Source: DASQPR01 sp963836785 (GTDB lineage: Bacteria > Actinomycetota > Actinomycetes > Mycobacteriales > Micromonosporaceae). Taken from it: 64,000 bases of DNA. Every line of letters begins with the position of its first letter. The first letter of the stretch is position 1. Both the position numbers and the translations under genes were made by a program. This document shows positions 24,863-33,366 of this stretch, piece by piece. The notes under the pieces were generated by a model. It was given only the letters and a program-made list of their open reading frames with translations. It searched no databases and was not told the DNA's origin. The stretch covers positions 124,001 through 188,000 of the forward strand of contig CAWIKW010000006.1 in assembly GCA_963836785.1 (NCBI GenBank). Direction: 5' to 3'.

Positions 24863-26416
24863 ATGGCCGATGTGACTCGTCGTGTTCTGCTGCGCACGCT
24901 CGGTGTCGGCGCTGCGGCCGCCGCCGCGTTCGGCGGTTACGAGTTGCTGGAATCAGGACAACATCGGGTGGCGGGCAAGGGCGCGGCGACCCGTCGCCGC
25001 GAGGTGCGCTTCTCCGATGTCATCCCCAAGGAGAACGTGCGACGAGGGTCAAACGCATGGCAGATCGGGTCGTCCGGCACGCGTTCGTCAACCGACGACG
25101 TCGCACAGATCAAGGGCTTCACGTCGAAGACGAGCGTGCGTGTCGGCGAGTCGATCGACTTTCATGTGTCGGTCGATCAGGAACAACCGTTCACGATCGA
25201 CATCTACCGCTTCGGGTGGTATTCGGGCGCAGGCGCCCGGCTCGTCATGTCGAGCCCACGCCTGCGCGGCAAACGTCAACCGCCGCCGCGTCTCGACCCC
25301 GACGTCGGCACGATCACGTGCCCATGGACGAAGTCCTGGACGGTTCGGGCCCAGGCGAGTTGGACGTCCGGCCTGTACCTCGGGGTCATGACGTCCGCCG
25401 CCGGATACCGCAACTACGTGCCGTTCGTCGTCCGCGACGACCGCCTCGCCGCCCTGTTGGTCGTGGTGCCGTTCACTACCTACCAGGCGTACAACCAGTT
25501 CCCGCGTGATCGCCGGCTCGGCAAGTCGCTGTATTACGGATATGCGCCGGCGGCCGAGGATTCCGCGGCCGTGCTGGACGCGTCGCAGCGGGCGGTCCAC
25601 GTGTCGTTCGACCGCCCGTACGACACCGACGGGTGGCCACACCGGGCCGACGAGGACCAGAGTTTCGTGTTCTGGGCAGAGCACCAGGGCTATGACATGA
25701 CGTACGCGACCAGTCTCGATCTCCACAGTGGCCGGCTGGACTTGTCGCAGTACACCGGCATCGTCTTCAGCGGTCACGACGAGTACTGGTCCGAGGAGAT
25801 GCGCCGCCAGGTCACGACCGCCGTGGCCGGCGGAACCAGCCTCGCGTACATGTCGGCGAACAACGTGTACTGGCACATACGCTGCGACAAGCCGACCGCC
25901 GTGGGCGAGGTGCGGTCGATGTATTGCTACAAGACCGATCCCGATCCGACGCAGGACGCCAGCGGCGCGACCACGCAGTGGCGACTGATCGGACCCGGAT
26001 CGGCGCGCGCCGAACAAGGTCTGCTCGGCGTGCAGTACAACGGGATCGTCAAGACACCGTGCCCGCTGATCGTCCAGCGCGCCGACCACTGGATGTGGAA
26101 GGGCACCGGTGTGCGGGAAGGCGAGCGGATCCCCGTTCTCGTCGGAGGCGAGGCCGACGGTTTCACAGACGGCGCGCCAACCCCGGCCGGCGCGACCCAG
26201 ACGTTGCTATCCGCCTCCCCATTCACGTACGAAACCAACAACTCTCTGCAGATCCAGAACACCAGCGTGTGCGAAATGGCGAGTGGCGCCACGGTGTTCG
26301 TGGCGGCCACCATGAACTGGACCGCGGCAGTCGGCAAGCTCCACCACACCGACCACCGCGTCCAGAAGGCGACGGCGAACGTATTCGGGCGGATCCTCGC
26401 TCCGGGCACGGCTTAA
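24863..26416 (+). CDS. Tat-exported protein with N,N-dimethylformamidase large-subunit-like domain
   Basis: 517 residues. The N-terminus has a twin-arginine signal (TRRVLLRTLGVGAAAAAAFGG), so export in folded form is likely. The mature part has SVGESIDFHVS-type Ig-like sequence (TSVRVGESIDFHVSVDQEQPFTIDIYRFGWYSGAGAR) and the DMFase-like core YQAYNQFPRDRRLGKSLYYGY, VSFDRPYDTDGWPHRADEDQSFVFWAEHQGYDMTYATSLDLHSG and GIVFSGHDEYWSEEMRRQV. DMFase hydrolyses dimethylformamide, but most exported homologues have unknown substrates. It is single-copy and divergent from sigJ; whether SigJ controls it is unknown. Confidence 0.8.
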   Translation: MADVTRRVLLRTLGVGAAAAAAFGGYELLESGQHRVAGKGAATRRREVRFSDVIPKENVRRGSNAWQIGSSGTRSSTDDVAQIKGFTSKTSVRVGESIDFHVSVDQEQPFTIDIYRFGWYSGAGARLVMSSPRLRGKRQPPPRLDPDVGTITCPWTKSWTVRAQASWTSGLYLGVMTSAAGYRNYVPFVVRDDRLAALLVVVPFTTYQAYNQFPRDRRLGKSLYYGYAPAAEDSAAVLDASQRAVHVSFDRPYDTDGWPHRADEDQSFVFWAEHQGYDMTYATSLDLHSGRLDLSQYTGIVFSGHDEYWSEEMRRQVTTAVAGGTSLAYMSANNVYWHIRCDKPTAVGEVRSMYCYKTDPDPTQDASGATTQWRLIGPGSARAEQGLLGVQYNGIVKTPCPLIVQRADHWMWKGTGVREGERIPVLVGGEADGFTDGAPTPAGATQTLLSASPFTYETNNSLQIQNTSVCEMASGATVFVAATMNWTAAVGKLHHTDHRVQKATANVFGRILAPGTA

Positions 26417-26536
26417 CGACGGTCCGCGACGTCTCATCGCCAACCCTCAGCGGATAGCGACTCACGTCCGCAGTCCGGTGGGCTGGGCCTGATTCCAGGA
26501 TTTTCGGCGGGCATGGACATGACGTCCGACCCTATG

Positions 26537-26542
26537 TAGGTT
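26537..26542 (+). promoter_or_regulatory. -10 element TAGGTT of leaderless padR transcript
   Basis: TAGGTT is followed by 7 nt and the ATG at 26550, favouring 26550 over the internal ATG at 26568. Confidence 0.5.
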
Positions 26543-26549
26543 AGCGACT

Positions 26550-26879
26550 ATGGTCCAGGATCTTCGCATGACGACCGCGCTCGCAAAGGTGGTCGCCGCC
26601 TTCCTCACCGACCCGGAGGCCGAGCGCTACGGCCTCGATCTCATGCGGGACACCTCGCTGGCCAGCGGAACCCTCTATCCGATGCTCATACGCCTAGAGC
26701 GCGCTGGTTGGGTGCGCGCGGACTGGGAAGACATCGACCCTGTTGCCGAGGGCCGCCCCAACCGTCGCTACTACCGCCTCACCCCGGACGGCGTCATCGC
26801 CGCGCGCCGAGAGCTCGCCGCCCTGCACCAACATCTGTCCCGCGCGACCGGCGTCGTGGGCAAGGTGCGTGAGGCGTGA
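26550..26879 (+). CDS. PadR-family transcriptional regulator
   Basis: 109 residues with a winged helix: TTALAKVVAAFLTDPEAERYGLDLMRDTSLASGTLYPMLIRLERAGWVRADWE, then the wing GRPNRRYYRLTPDGVIAARREL. PadR proteins repress neighbouring genes and are often transcribed with membrane proteins, as here. The TGA overlaps the GTG of the next gene. It probably regulates its own operon. Confidence 0.9.
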   Translation: MVQDLRMTTALAKVVAAFLTDPEAERYGLDLMRDTSLASGTLYPMLIRLERAGWVRADWEDIDPVAEGRPNRRYYRLTPDGVIAARRELAALHQHLSRATGVVGKVREA

Positions 26880-27384
26880 ACGCACTCGACCGTGTCACCG
26901 ATGCGCTGGTACGCCGGGCCGCGCTCCGTTGGCCGCCTGACATGGCCGAGTCGTTGCTGCGCGAATGGCGCGCGGAACTCGCCTCGCTCCAGGCGCGGCC
27001 GCAGACCAGCGCCGTTCATCGGATCTGGCGACAGATCGCGTTCGCGGTGAGCCTCGCCTGCTCGCCGACCACCGAACCGCGGACGTCGATGGGTCGTGGG
27101 TGGGCGCGAGTGGGATCGACGGTCGGGTGGGTCGGCCGCCGCCTCGTCGGATCATTCGGCGTCGCGCTGCTGGCGACGTTCGTCGCCGGCGGCATGGGCG
27201 ACCTGGCGGATCAGCTTGTCAACCACAATCGTTACGACATCGAGCCGGCTTCGTGGTGGTACATCACGGCCCACGTCGGTACGACCGTCGTCGGGCTCGC
27301 GCTCGTGAGCCTGGTCGCTGTGTTCGTCGGTACGGCGATTCGGCGGGGCCGTCGGACCTGCGCAACCGGGCGGAGCTGGCGTGA
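26876..27384 (+). pseudogene. PadR-associated membrane protein, frameshifted near its end
   Basis: Begins at GTG 26876 (MNALDRVTDALVRRAALRWPPDMAESLLREWRAELASL) and has two hydrophobic segments (LVGSFGVALLATFVAGGMGDL, HVGTTVVGLALVSLVAVFVGT). After AIRRG the frame is lost. Adding one G to the GGGG at 27345-27348 restores PSDLRNRAELA and a TGA at 27382-27384 that overlaps the next GTG (GTGA). The corrected product is 169 residues. This N-terminal pattern recurs in actinobacterial genes downstream of padR; its function is unknown. Confidence 0.65.
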
Positions 27385-29170
27385 TCCAAAGCTCGACTTT
27401 GCTGGTCGTCCCGCTGGCGCTCGCGAGCTATCTCGTCTTTCTCGCCCGCGACGACGGCGCCCGGTCGACGCTGGAACTCATCCCGGTCGAAGGAGCCGCC
27501 GCCATCGGTGCGTGGGCGATCGTGATGATCGTCGCCGTTGCCGCCGGACGCCGGATAGCGGCCGCCGGACGGCGTACGACCGCGTGGGTGGTGACCGGGC
27601 TCGGTGCGGTCCTCGCGACCGACGTCGCCGCGTTTGTCGCGTCCGTACGCGCCGCCGGCGACGCTGCACATCGGCCGCGGCTCGGGGCTGCTGTGGTTCC
27701 CCTTGTCGTACCTGCCGGAAGGGTTCTCCGCCATCGGACCACTGATCCCGGCCGGGACGACACGGATCGGCAGTGGGTCGATCGGCAGCGATCAGGCGTT
27801 CCCCGCGCTCAATTTGCTGTTGCCAGTGGGCGCCGAGGTCGCCGTACCGCTGTTGATGGTCTCGGCGTTTGTCATCGTGGCCGCGCTACGCGAGCGACCC
27901 CAAGCGGTGACCGCGGCTGACCCGGCCGCGCCGACCTCGATGGCTGATCGGGATACGATCGCCGGCTGGCTCCCGCGGGGACTGCGCCCGTTTGCTGCAG
28001 CGGTCACCGTCCTGGGTCTTGCCCTTGGGCGGGCGCCGCGACGCTTGGCGTCGCCGCGCCGGACGACTTCCTCTCCGACAGGTTAAATGTGCAGTTCGCC
28101 GCGATTCTGCTGGTCGTGATCGGAGTCGCGATGGGCTCGGTCGGTCGTGGGCCCATCGTGCTGCCTACAATCGGCCTGGCAGCGACGTTGCTCGCCATCG
28201 ACGCGTTCGCGATCCGCACCGCGTGGACCGGTGCCGCCGCCGCGACCGCGATGGCGGCTGGCGGTGCGATGGCCGCGGCGGCCGCGTGGTGGGTGAGCGG
28301 ACGCCTCCCCGGACCCCCGAGATCACAGACATCCGACCGTCGCGTCCTCGGCGGCGTCGCTGTGGTCGGCGCACTGGCCGCACCGACCACCGTGTCGGTC
28401 AGCGACATCTTCGCCAACCACGCGTGGACCCCGACCGCGTACGGCGCCATCGGGCCGACATCTCCGCCGGCCCTGTTGTCGCTCGCCAGCGTCGGAGTGG
28501 CCGCACTACTGGTCGCCACCGCATTCGTCGCCGCCCGAGCCAGCCGACCGGTGGCGATCAGCCGTCGAGCGCTCGGGATCTTCCTCGCCATCTACATGGC
28601 ACTGTTTCTCATCGGCATCCTCGATGGCAACGCCGTCCGACGCACGCTCTACTGGCCGTTCACGTCGTTCTTCGTCCAACCGGCTCTGGTTGTGGTGCTG
28701 GTCGCGTTGATCCGTTGGCGCCCGGGCCACGGCGTACGTCGGGGAATCGGATGGTGCGCTGTCGGCGGCGTCGCGACGGCCGCGACGGTCGCTTTGCAGG
28801 AGCCGATGCTCGGCCTCGGGGCCGTGCTCAGTGGACCATTCGGCCGGATCGCTGTCCGGAGCGAGCCATCGGGCTTGGCGGGCGGCGGGTTGATCTGGGC
28901 TCAGATCGCTATCGGGCTCGCGTCTGGCACTGGGCTTGGCGCCGTGGTTCGCTCCGCCGGCTCCGTCGAGCGAGACCGGTCCGGATCCGCTGCCGGGCGA
29001 GCCAACGCCACGGCTGGCCTAATCCGCGACGTAAGGACACGTCTGAGCCGACACTCGCCGGAGTCGGTGACGCGAACGGGGATGTGGGTGCACCGGTCGC
29101 CACTGGCGGCACCCACGCGCGGCACCGGTTCCGGCGCGACCGAGGCGGACGCGACCGCGGGCGGGCGTGA
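27381..29170 (+). pseudogene. Polytopic membrane protein of the padR operon, broken by several frameshifts
   Basis: Starts at GTG 27381 (IQSSTLLVVPLALASYLVFLARDD). The coding signal switches frame near 27655 (to ATLHIGRGSGLLWFPLSYLPEGFSAIGPLIP) and again near 28027 (to ATLGVAAPDDFLSDRLNVQFAAILLVVIGVAMG). About ten hydrophobic segments are seen, including VGVAALLVATAFVAA and IFLAIYMALFLIGI. The end is uncertain. A TGA at 29168-29170 directly abuts the terminator but would need another indel; otherwise the frame runs on through the terminator. Three or four indels in 1.8 kb suggest a decayed gene, or a poorly assembled stretch. Confidence 0.55.
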
Positions 29171-29206
29171 CCGTGGCGGGCCACCCGGCAAGGTGGCCCG
29201 CCACGG
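29171..29206. terminator. Bidirectional hairpin between the padR operon and csbD
   Basis: A perfect 14-bp inverted repeat (29171-29184 with 29193-29206) has an 8-nt loop. It separates convergent units; there is no T-run. Confidence 0.75.
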
Positions 29207-29223
29207 AACGTGGAGCCTGGGGA

Positions 29224-29412
29224 CTAGCGCTGGATCACGTCGCGACCGCGATCCGCCGCTTTCTTCAGGTCGTTGCCGGCCTGCTTCGCGTGCGCCTCGA
29301 CCTGGTCGCGTCGACCCTCATTCGCCAGGCGGGGGTTGTCCATCTTTTCGCCGACGAATTCCTTCGCCTTGCCCGTGTACTCCTGCGCCTTGTTCGACAT
29401 CTTGTTCGACAT
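29224..29412 (-). CDS. CsbD-family stress protein
   Basis: 62 residues from ATG 29412, which has a perfect AGGAGGT about 6 nt upstream. The highly charged sequence MSNKAQEYTGKAKEFVGEKMDNPRLANEGRRDQVEAHAKQAGNDLKKA is typical of CsbD-like small proteins, which are abundant under general stress and have no known biochemical function. It is translated alone. Confidence 0.87.
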   Translation of the reverse strand: MSNKMSNKAQEYTGKAKEFVGEKMDNPRLANEGRRDQVEAHAKQAGNDLKKAADRGRDVIQR

Positions 29413-29535
29413 GGTCGGACCTCCTGTCTTCCGTGGCGTACGACGGGTGGTACCCGAGTGGTCGGTGGCTAAACGCGGACCGTGGACCCGGCGGTCTGTC
29501 AACGCCGTCGCCGTGCGCACGGCAGAATAGCGAGC

Positions 29536-30117
29536 ATGGCGGAGATCGTGGTGATCCGGCACGGCCAGACCGAGTGGAGCGCCAACGGTCGGCACACCTC
29601 CGTCACCGACCTGCCACTCACGGCCGAGGGCGAGGAGCAGGCGGCCCAGCTGAAGCCGGCGCTCGCCGGCCGGACATTCGCCGCGGTCATTTCCAGCCCG
29701 CGGATCCGCGCGACCCGCACGGCCGAAATCGCCGGCCTGACGGTCACCGACATCGATGACGACCTCGCCGAATGGCGGTACGGCGACTACGAAGGCATCA
29801 CCAGCGACGAGATTCGACAGTCGGACCCGGATTGGGACCTGTGGCGCGACGGATGCCCCGGTGGCGAGCGCCCCGACGAGGTCGGCGCACGCCTTGACCG
29901 AGTGCTTGCGAAGGCCCGCCGTCTGCTCCCCCAGGGCGACGTTGTCCTCGTCGCACACGGCCACTCATTGCGCGTCGCGACCGCTCGCTGGCTCGGACAG
30001 CCGGTCGCTGCCGGCGCGCTCTACCTACTCGACACAGCGACGATCTCGGCCCTCGACTTCGAGCACGACGTTCCGGTGCTGCACCGGTGGAACGAACGGC
30101 CGGCCGACCGACGTTGA
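29536..30117 (+). CDS. Histidine phosphatase (phosphoglycerate mutase-like)
   Basis: 193 residues from ATG 29536. The phosphohistidine motif is VIRHGQTEWS near residues 5-14. The second His is in VLVAHGHSLRV, and SSPRIRATRTAEIAG and EWRYGDYEGIT are standard. Members include acid phosphatases, cobalamin phosphatase CobC-like enzymes and phosphoglycerate mutase-like proteins; the substrate cannot be fixed. CAGAAT lies 7 nt before the ATG, a weak leaderless-type signal. Confidence 0.87.
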   Translation: MAEIVVIRHGQTEWSANGRHTSVTDLPLTAEGEEQAAQLKPALAGRTFAAVISSPRIRATRTAEIAGLTVTDIDDDLAEWRYGDYEGITSDEIRQSDPDWDLWRDGCPGGERPDEVGARLDRVLAKARRLLPQGDVVLVAHGHSLRVATARWLGQPVAAGALYLLDTATISALDFEHDVPVLHRWNERPADRR

Positions 30118-30165
30118 GCCGTTGGGCCGCACACGCGAGTGGGTGCCGAGAAATGGACGGGCGGG

Positions 30166-30612
30166 TCACCCGGTCACGCGGGGCGGCCGGCCCTCGAACG
30201 GCGTGGACAGCACGACCGTGGTACGCGTCGTGACGTTGGCCGCCGTACGGATGTCCTGCAGTAGACGTTCCAACGCGGCCGGCGTCGCGACGCGTACGAG
30301 CAGCAGATAGAAGTCCTCGCCGGCGACGGAGTAGCACGATTCGATCGCGGCGAGATGTCCGAGGCGCTCGGGCGCGTCGTCCGGGGCGGACGCGTCGATC
30401 GGGCGGATCGCGATGAACGCCGTCAACGACGAGTCAAGGGCATCGTGGTCGAGCCGCGCACCGTACCCCTTGATGACACCGCGCTGTTCGAGTCGGCGTA
30501 CGCGTTGATGGACGGCCGACACCGACAGCCCAACCTGCTCGGCAAGGTCGGTGTACGAGATCCGGCCGTCGGTCGCGAGCGCCGTCACGATCTGCCGATC
30601 GATGTCTTCCAC
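30166..30612 (-). CDS. Lrp/AsnC-family transcriptional regulator
   Basis: 148 residues from GTG 30612. An N-terminal helix-turn-helix (DIDRQIVTALATDGRISYTDLAEQVGLSVSAVHQRVRRLEQRGVIKGYGA) is followed by the RAM ligand-binding domain (AFIAIRP..., SVAGEDFYLLLVRV). Lrp-type proteins usually sense an amino acid and bind as octamers. A TAGTTT element 7 nt upstream of the GTG supports this start. It is divergent from ppk2 across 312 nt. That region holds this promoter and no convincing gene. Confidence 0.9.
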   Translation of the reverse strand: MEDIDRQIVTALATDGRISYTDLAEQVGLSVSAVHQRVRRLEQRGVIKGYGARLDHDALDSSLTAFIAIRPIDASAPDDAPERLGHLAAIESCYSVAGEDFYLLLVRVATPAALERLLQDIRTAANVTTRTTVVLSTPFEGRPPRVTG

Positions 30613-30619
30613 ACCGGTG

Positions 30620-30625
30620 AAACTA
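30620..30625 (-). promoter_or_regulatory. -10 element TAGTTT of leaderless lrp-type transcript
   Basis: On the minus strand it is followed by 7 nt and GTG 30612. Confidence 0.5.
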
Positions 30626-30924
30626 CCGTCAGACTGGCCGATTCCGGCGTCATCCGACCGTCGTATCTCCGCCGATCTGACGAGATCCCGCACACACCAA
30701 CCGTTCAGCCCGGGCACGCAAAGGAGAGATCCACGCGCTACGCGATGTTGATCAACGGAGTCGAGCAGGAGTGGAGCCAGGCGACCGGTCCGCCCACCCG
30801 GACGCGAGCCGTCGTTCACTCGCCGGCCATCCACGGTTTCCCGGTCCTGCCTACGCTGACGGCAGCGCGCGGCTGTGAGCGCGGCGGCGAGCGTGGCGGC
30901 GCGATCGGGTGGGCGGAGGCACGG

Positions 30925-31821
30925 ATGAACGACGAGATGCTCACGGGCTACCAGGTGCTCGACGACGATGACGACGACCCCGTGCTGCTCGACACCGACG
31001 GCAAACCGGTCGACACGTGGCGCGAGGACTATCCGTACGACGAACGGATCGCGCGGCCCGAGTACGACCGGATGAAGCGTCTGTTGCAGATCGAGCTGCT
31101 CAAGCTGCAGAACTGGGTGAAGGAGACCGGCGAGCGGATCGTCATCCTTTTCGAGGGTCGGGACGCGGCCGGCAAGGGCGGCACGATCAAACGCTTCATG
31201 GAGCACTTGAACCCGCGCGGCGCCAGCGTGGTGGCGCTGGAGAAGCCGAGCGAGCGGGAGAGCACGCAGTGGTACTTCCAGCGGTACGTGCACCATCTGC
31301 CGGCGGCGGGCGAGATCGTGTTGTTCGACCGGTCGTGGTACAACCGCGCGGGCGTCGAGCGCGTTATGGGATTCTGCGACCGCGCCGAATACCTCGAATT
31401 CATGCGCCAGGCGCCGGAGCTGGAACGGATGCTCGTACGCTCCGGGATCCACCTGGTCAAGTTCTGGTTCTCGGTGTCCCAGGACGAGCAGCGCACGCGG
31501 TTCATCATCCGCCAGGTCGATCCCGTACGGCAGTGGAAACTGTCCCCGATGGATCTCGCGTCGCTCGACAAGTGGCACGAATACACCGAAGCCAAGGAGG
31601 CGATGTTCTTCTACACCGACACCGCGGACGCGCCATGGACGGTCGTCAAGAGCAACGACAAGAAGCGCGCGCGGGTGGAGGCGATGCGCCACGTCCTGTC
31701 CCGATTCGACTACAGCGATCGGGACAACGAGGTGGTCGGCAAGCCTGATCCGCTGATCGTCGGCCCGGCGTCGCTCGTCATCGAGTCACCGCGCGGCGCG
31801 ACCACGTTTCCGCGGCTCTGA
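30925..31821 (+). CDS. ppk2: Polyphosphate kinase 2
   Basis: 298 residues from ATG 30925 with GGAGG 7 nt upstream; a longer upstream frame is not protein-like. Walker A is ILFEGRDAAGKGGTIKRFMEHLNPR, Walker B is EIVLFDRSWYNRAGVERVMGFC, and the lid has SVSQDEQRTRFIIRQVDPVRQWKLSPMDLASLDKWHEYTEAKE. This is the one-domain PPK2 class that transfers phosphate between polyphosphate and nucleoside diphosphates, usually to regenerate NTP. It acts in the cytoplasm. Confidence 0.95.
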   Translation: MNDEMLTGYQVLDDDDDDPVLLDTDGKPVDTWREDYPYDERIARPEYDRMKRLLQIELLKLQNWVKETGERIVILFEGRDAAGKGGTIKRFMEHLNPRGASVVALEKPSERESTQWYFQRYVHHLPAAGEIVLFDRSWYNRAGVERVMGFCDRAEYLEFMRQAPELERMLVRSGIHLVKFWFSVSQDEQRTRFIIRQVDPVRQWKLSPMDLASLDKWHEYTEAKEAMFFYTDTADAPWTVVKSNDKKRARVEAMRHVLSRFDYSDRDNEVVGKPDPLIVGPASLVIESPRGATTFPRL

Positions 31822-31873
31822 CCGCCTGGCTGCCCGGCTGTCGCAAGGGCTGCCAGGCCGTACGGAACGGCGA

Positions 31874-31879
31874 TATCAT
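31874..31879 (+). promoter_or_regulatory. -10 element TATCAT of leaderless VOC transcript
   Basis: TATCAT is followed by 6 nt and ATG 31886. Confidence 0.5.
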
Positions 31880-31885
31880 CCGTCG

Positions 31886-32242
31886 ATGATCAATGCGATG
31901 CACGTCCTGCTCTACAGCCGCGACCCCGCCGCCGACCGCGCGTTCTTCCGCGACGTCCTCGGGTGGCCGTACGTCGAGGATGTGGGCTCCGATCCGGGCT
32001 GGCTGATCTTCAAGACGCCACCGACCGAGCTCGGCATCCACCCGACCGATGGAACGCCCGCCGCCGAAGTCAGCCTCATGTGCGACGACATCGACGCGAC
32101 CGTCGCCACGCTCGCCGCGCACGGCGTGCCGATGACCGACGCCGACAACCGGGGCTACGGCATCGCGGTCGACGTGACGCTGCCCGGCGGTGGCACGATC
32201 CAGCTCTACGAGCCGCGGCACGAGATCGCACACAACCTCTAG
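31886..32242 (+). CDS. VOC-superfamily (glyoxalase/bleomycin-resistance-like) protein
   Basis: 118 residues, one pair of beta-alpha-beta-beta-beta units: MHVLLYSRDPAADRAFFRDVLGWP ... WLIFKTPPTELGIHP and VSLMCDDIDATVATLAAHGV ... TLPGGGTIQLYEPRH. The VOC fold binds a metal or small ligand; this size suits a homodimer. Function is open (glyoxalase-like, dioxygenase-like or drug-binding). It converges on the SDR gene. Confidence 0.87.
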   Translation: MINAMHVLLYSRDPAADRAFFRDVLGWPYVEDVGSDPGWLIFKTPPTELGIHPTDGTPAAEVSLMCDDIDATVATLAAHGVPMTDADNRGYGIAVDVTLPGGGTIQLYEPRHEIAHNL

Positions 32243-32282
32243 TCGACGCTGCGGCCCCGACGGTCATCGATCGCCATCATGA

Positions 32283-33227
32283 TCAGCGGTCGGGCGAGGA
32301 GCGCACATCGTTGAGGATCTCGTCGATGCGCGGCAACACATCGGCCGCAAAGTGGGCGCCCCAATCGGGTCGGGTCCCGTCGGCGTCGACGAAGCCAAAT
32401 TCTCGCGCGAGCGTCCAGGTGGCCAGCGACTGGCCACTGCGCGCCATGACGTCCGGATCGGTGGCGAGCGCCACGACGGCGCGACCGATGAACGTCGGCG
32501 TCTCGGAGAACGCGAAATGCTCGTCTTTCGCGATCCCGTCGCGCCAGGTCTCCTCGGTGACGCCGAATCCGTCGAGCATGGCCTCCGACCGCAGAAAGCC
32601 GGGCGTCAACGCGACCGCCGCGACGCCGTGTGGCTTCAGCTCGGCCGCCTGGGCGCGGGCGAGCCGGATCACCGAGTGCTTCGCGAGATCGTAGAAGAAG
32701 CTGCCCCGGTAACCGCCCGGCATCTGGGCGACCGATGCCTCGTCGCCGTCGGTGACCTCGACCACGAGTCCCCGTCTCCGCGCCACCATGAGTGGAAGGA
32801 CGGCGTGACTGGTCACGATATGCGAATCGACCGCCGTGTGCAGCAGCCGGAGGCCCCCGGCGAGATCGTGCTCCCACATCGGCACCCACTGCGTCAGGTG
32901 GTCGCCGCCCCACACGTCGTTGACGAGAATGTCGAGCCGTCCGTCGCCATCGGTACGGATCCGATCGACGACGGCCGCGACCTGCGCCGGGTCGGTGTGG
33001 TCGCAGCGCAACGCCACGCCCTCGCCGCCGGCCCTCGTCACGAGCTCGGCGGTCTCCTCGATCGTCTCCGGCCGGTCCATGTCGGATCGTGCGCCCCGCG
33101 TCGACCGGCCGGTGACATAGACCCGAGCGCCGGCCGCGCCGAGCGCGACGCTGATGCCCCGGCCAGCGCCGCGGGTGCCGCCGGTCACGAGCGCTACGGC
33201 TCCGGTCAAGGGACGGACGTCAGCCAT
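32283..33227 (-). CDS. Short-chain dehydrogenase/reductase (SDR)
   Basis: 314 residues. The Rossmann motif is ALVTGGTRGAGRGI, followed by an R-rich NADP-type region (VTGRSTRGARSD). LDILVNDVWGG replaces the usual NNAG, and the catalytic Tyr/Lys are FFYDLAKHS. The long insertion around PETIEETAELV and the C-terminal WGAHFAADVLPRI resemble a subgroup of actinobacterial SDRs similar to human DHRS1. The substrate is unknown. TAGCAT 6 nt upstream of the ATG supports a leaderless start. Confidence 0.9.
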   Translation of the reverse strand: MADVRPLTGAVALVTGGTRGAGRGISVALGAAGARVYVTGRSTRGARSDMDRPETIEETAELVTRAGGEGVALRCDHTDPAQVAAVVDRIRTDGDGRLDILVNDVWGGDHLTQWVPMWEHDLAGGLRLLHTAVDSHIVTSHAVLPLMVARRRGLVVEVTDGDEASVAQMPGGYRGSFFYDLAKHSVIRLARAQAAELKPHGVAAVALTPGFLRSEAMLDGFGVTEETWRDGIAKDEHFAFSETPTFIGRAVVALATDPDVMARSGQSLATWTLAREFGFVDADGTRPDWGAHFAADVLPRIDEILNDVRSSPDR

Positions 33228-33233
33228 CCCCCG

Positions 33234-33239
33234 ATGCTA
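33234..33239 (-). promoter_or_regulatory. -10 element TAGCAT of leaderless SDR transcript
   Basis: Followed on the minus strand by 6 nt and ATG 33227. Confidence 0.5.
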
Positions 33240-33366
33240 TGACCGACGTCTGACAGGCGACCGCGGTCGGGCCACGACGCCGCCGATGCCCGATGCCGCC
33301 GGTGCTCAGCGCGACAACGTCGCCGAGCCGCTGCCGGCGGTGCCGGCCGTCGACGTACCCGAGATG

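Noticed and set aside
28089..29759. Single 556-residue protein running through the terminator into csbD and the phosphatase gene
   Set aside because: Only the first 300 residues look like a membrane protein; the rest crosses a strong hairpin and two other genes.
30355..30924. N-terminal extension of PPK2
   Set aside because: The sequence overlaps the Lrp gene antisense and is not protein-like; ATG 30925 has a good ribosome site.
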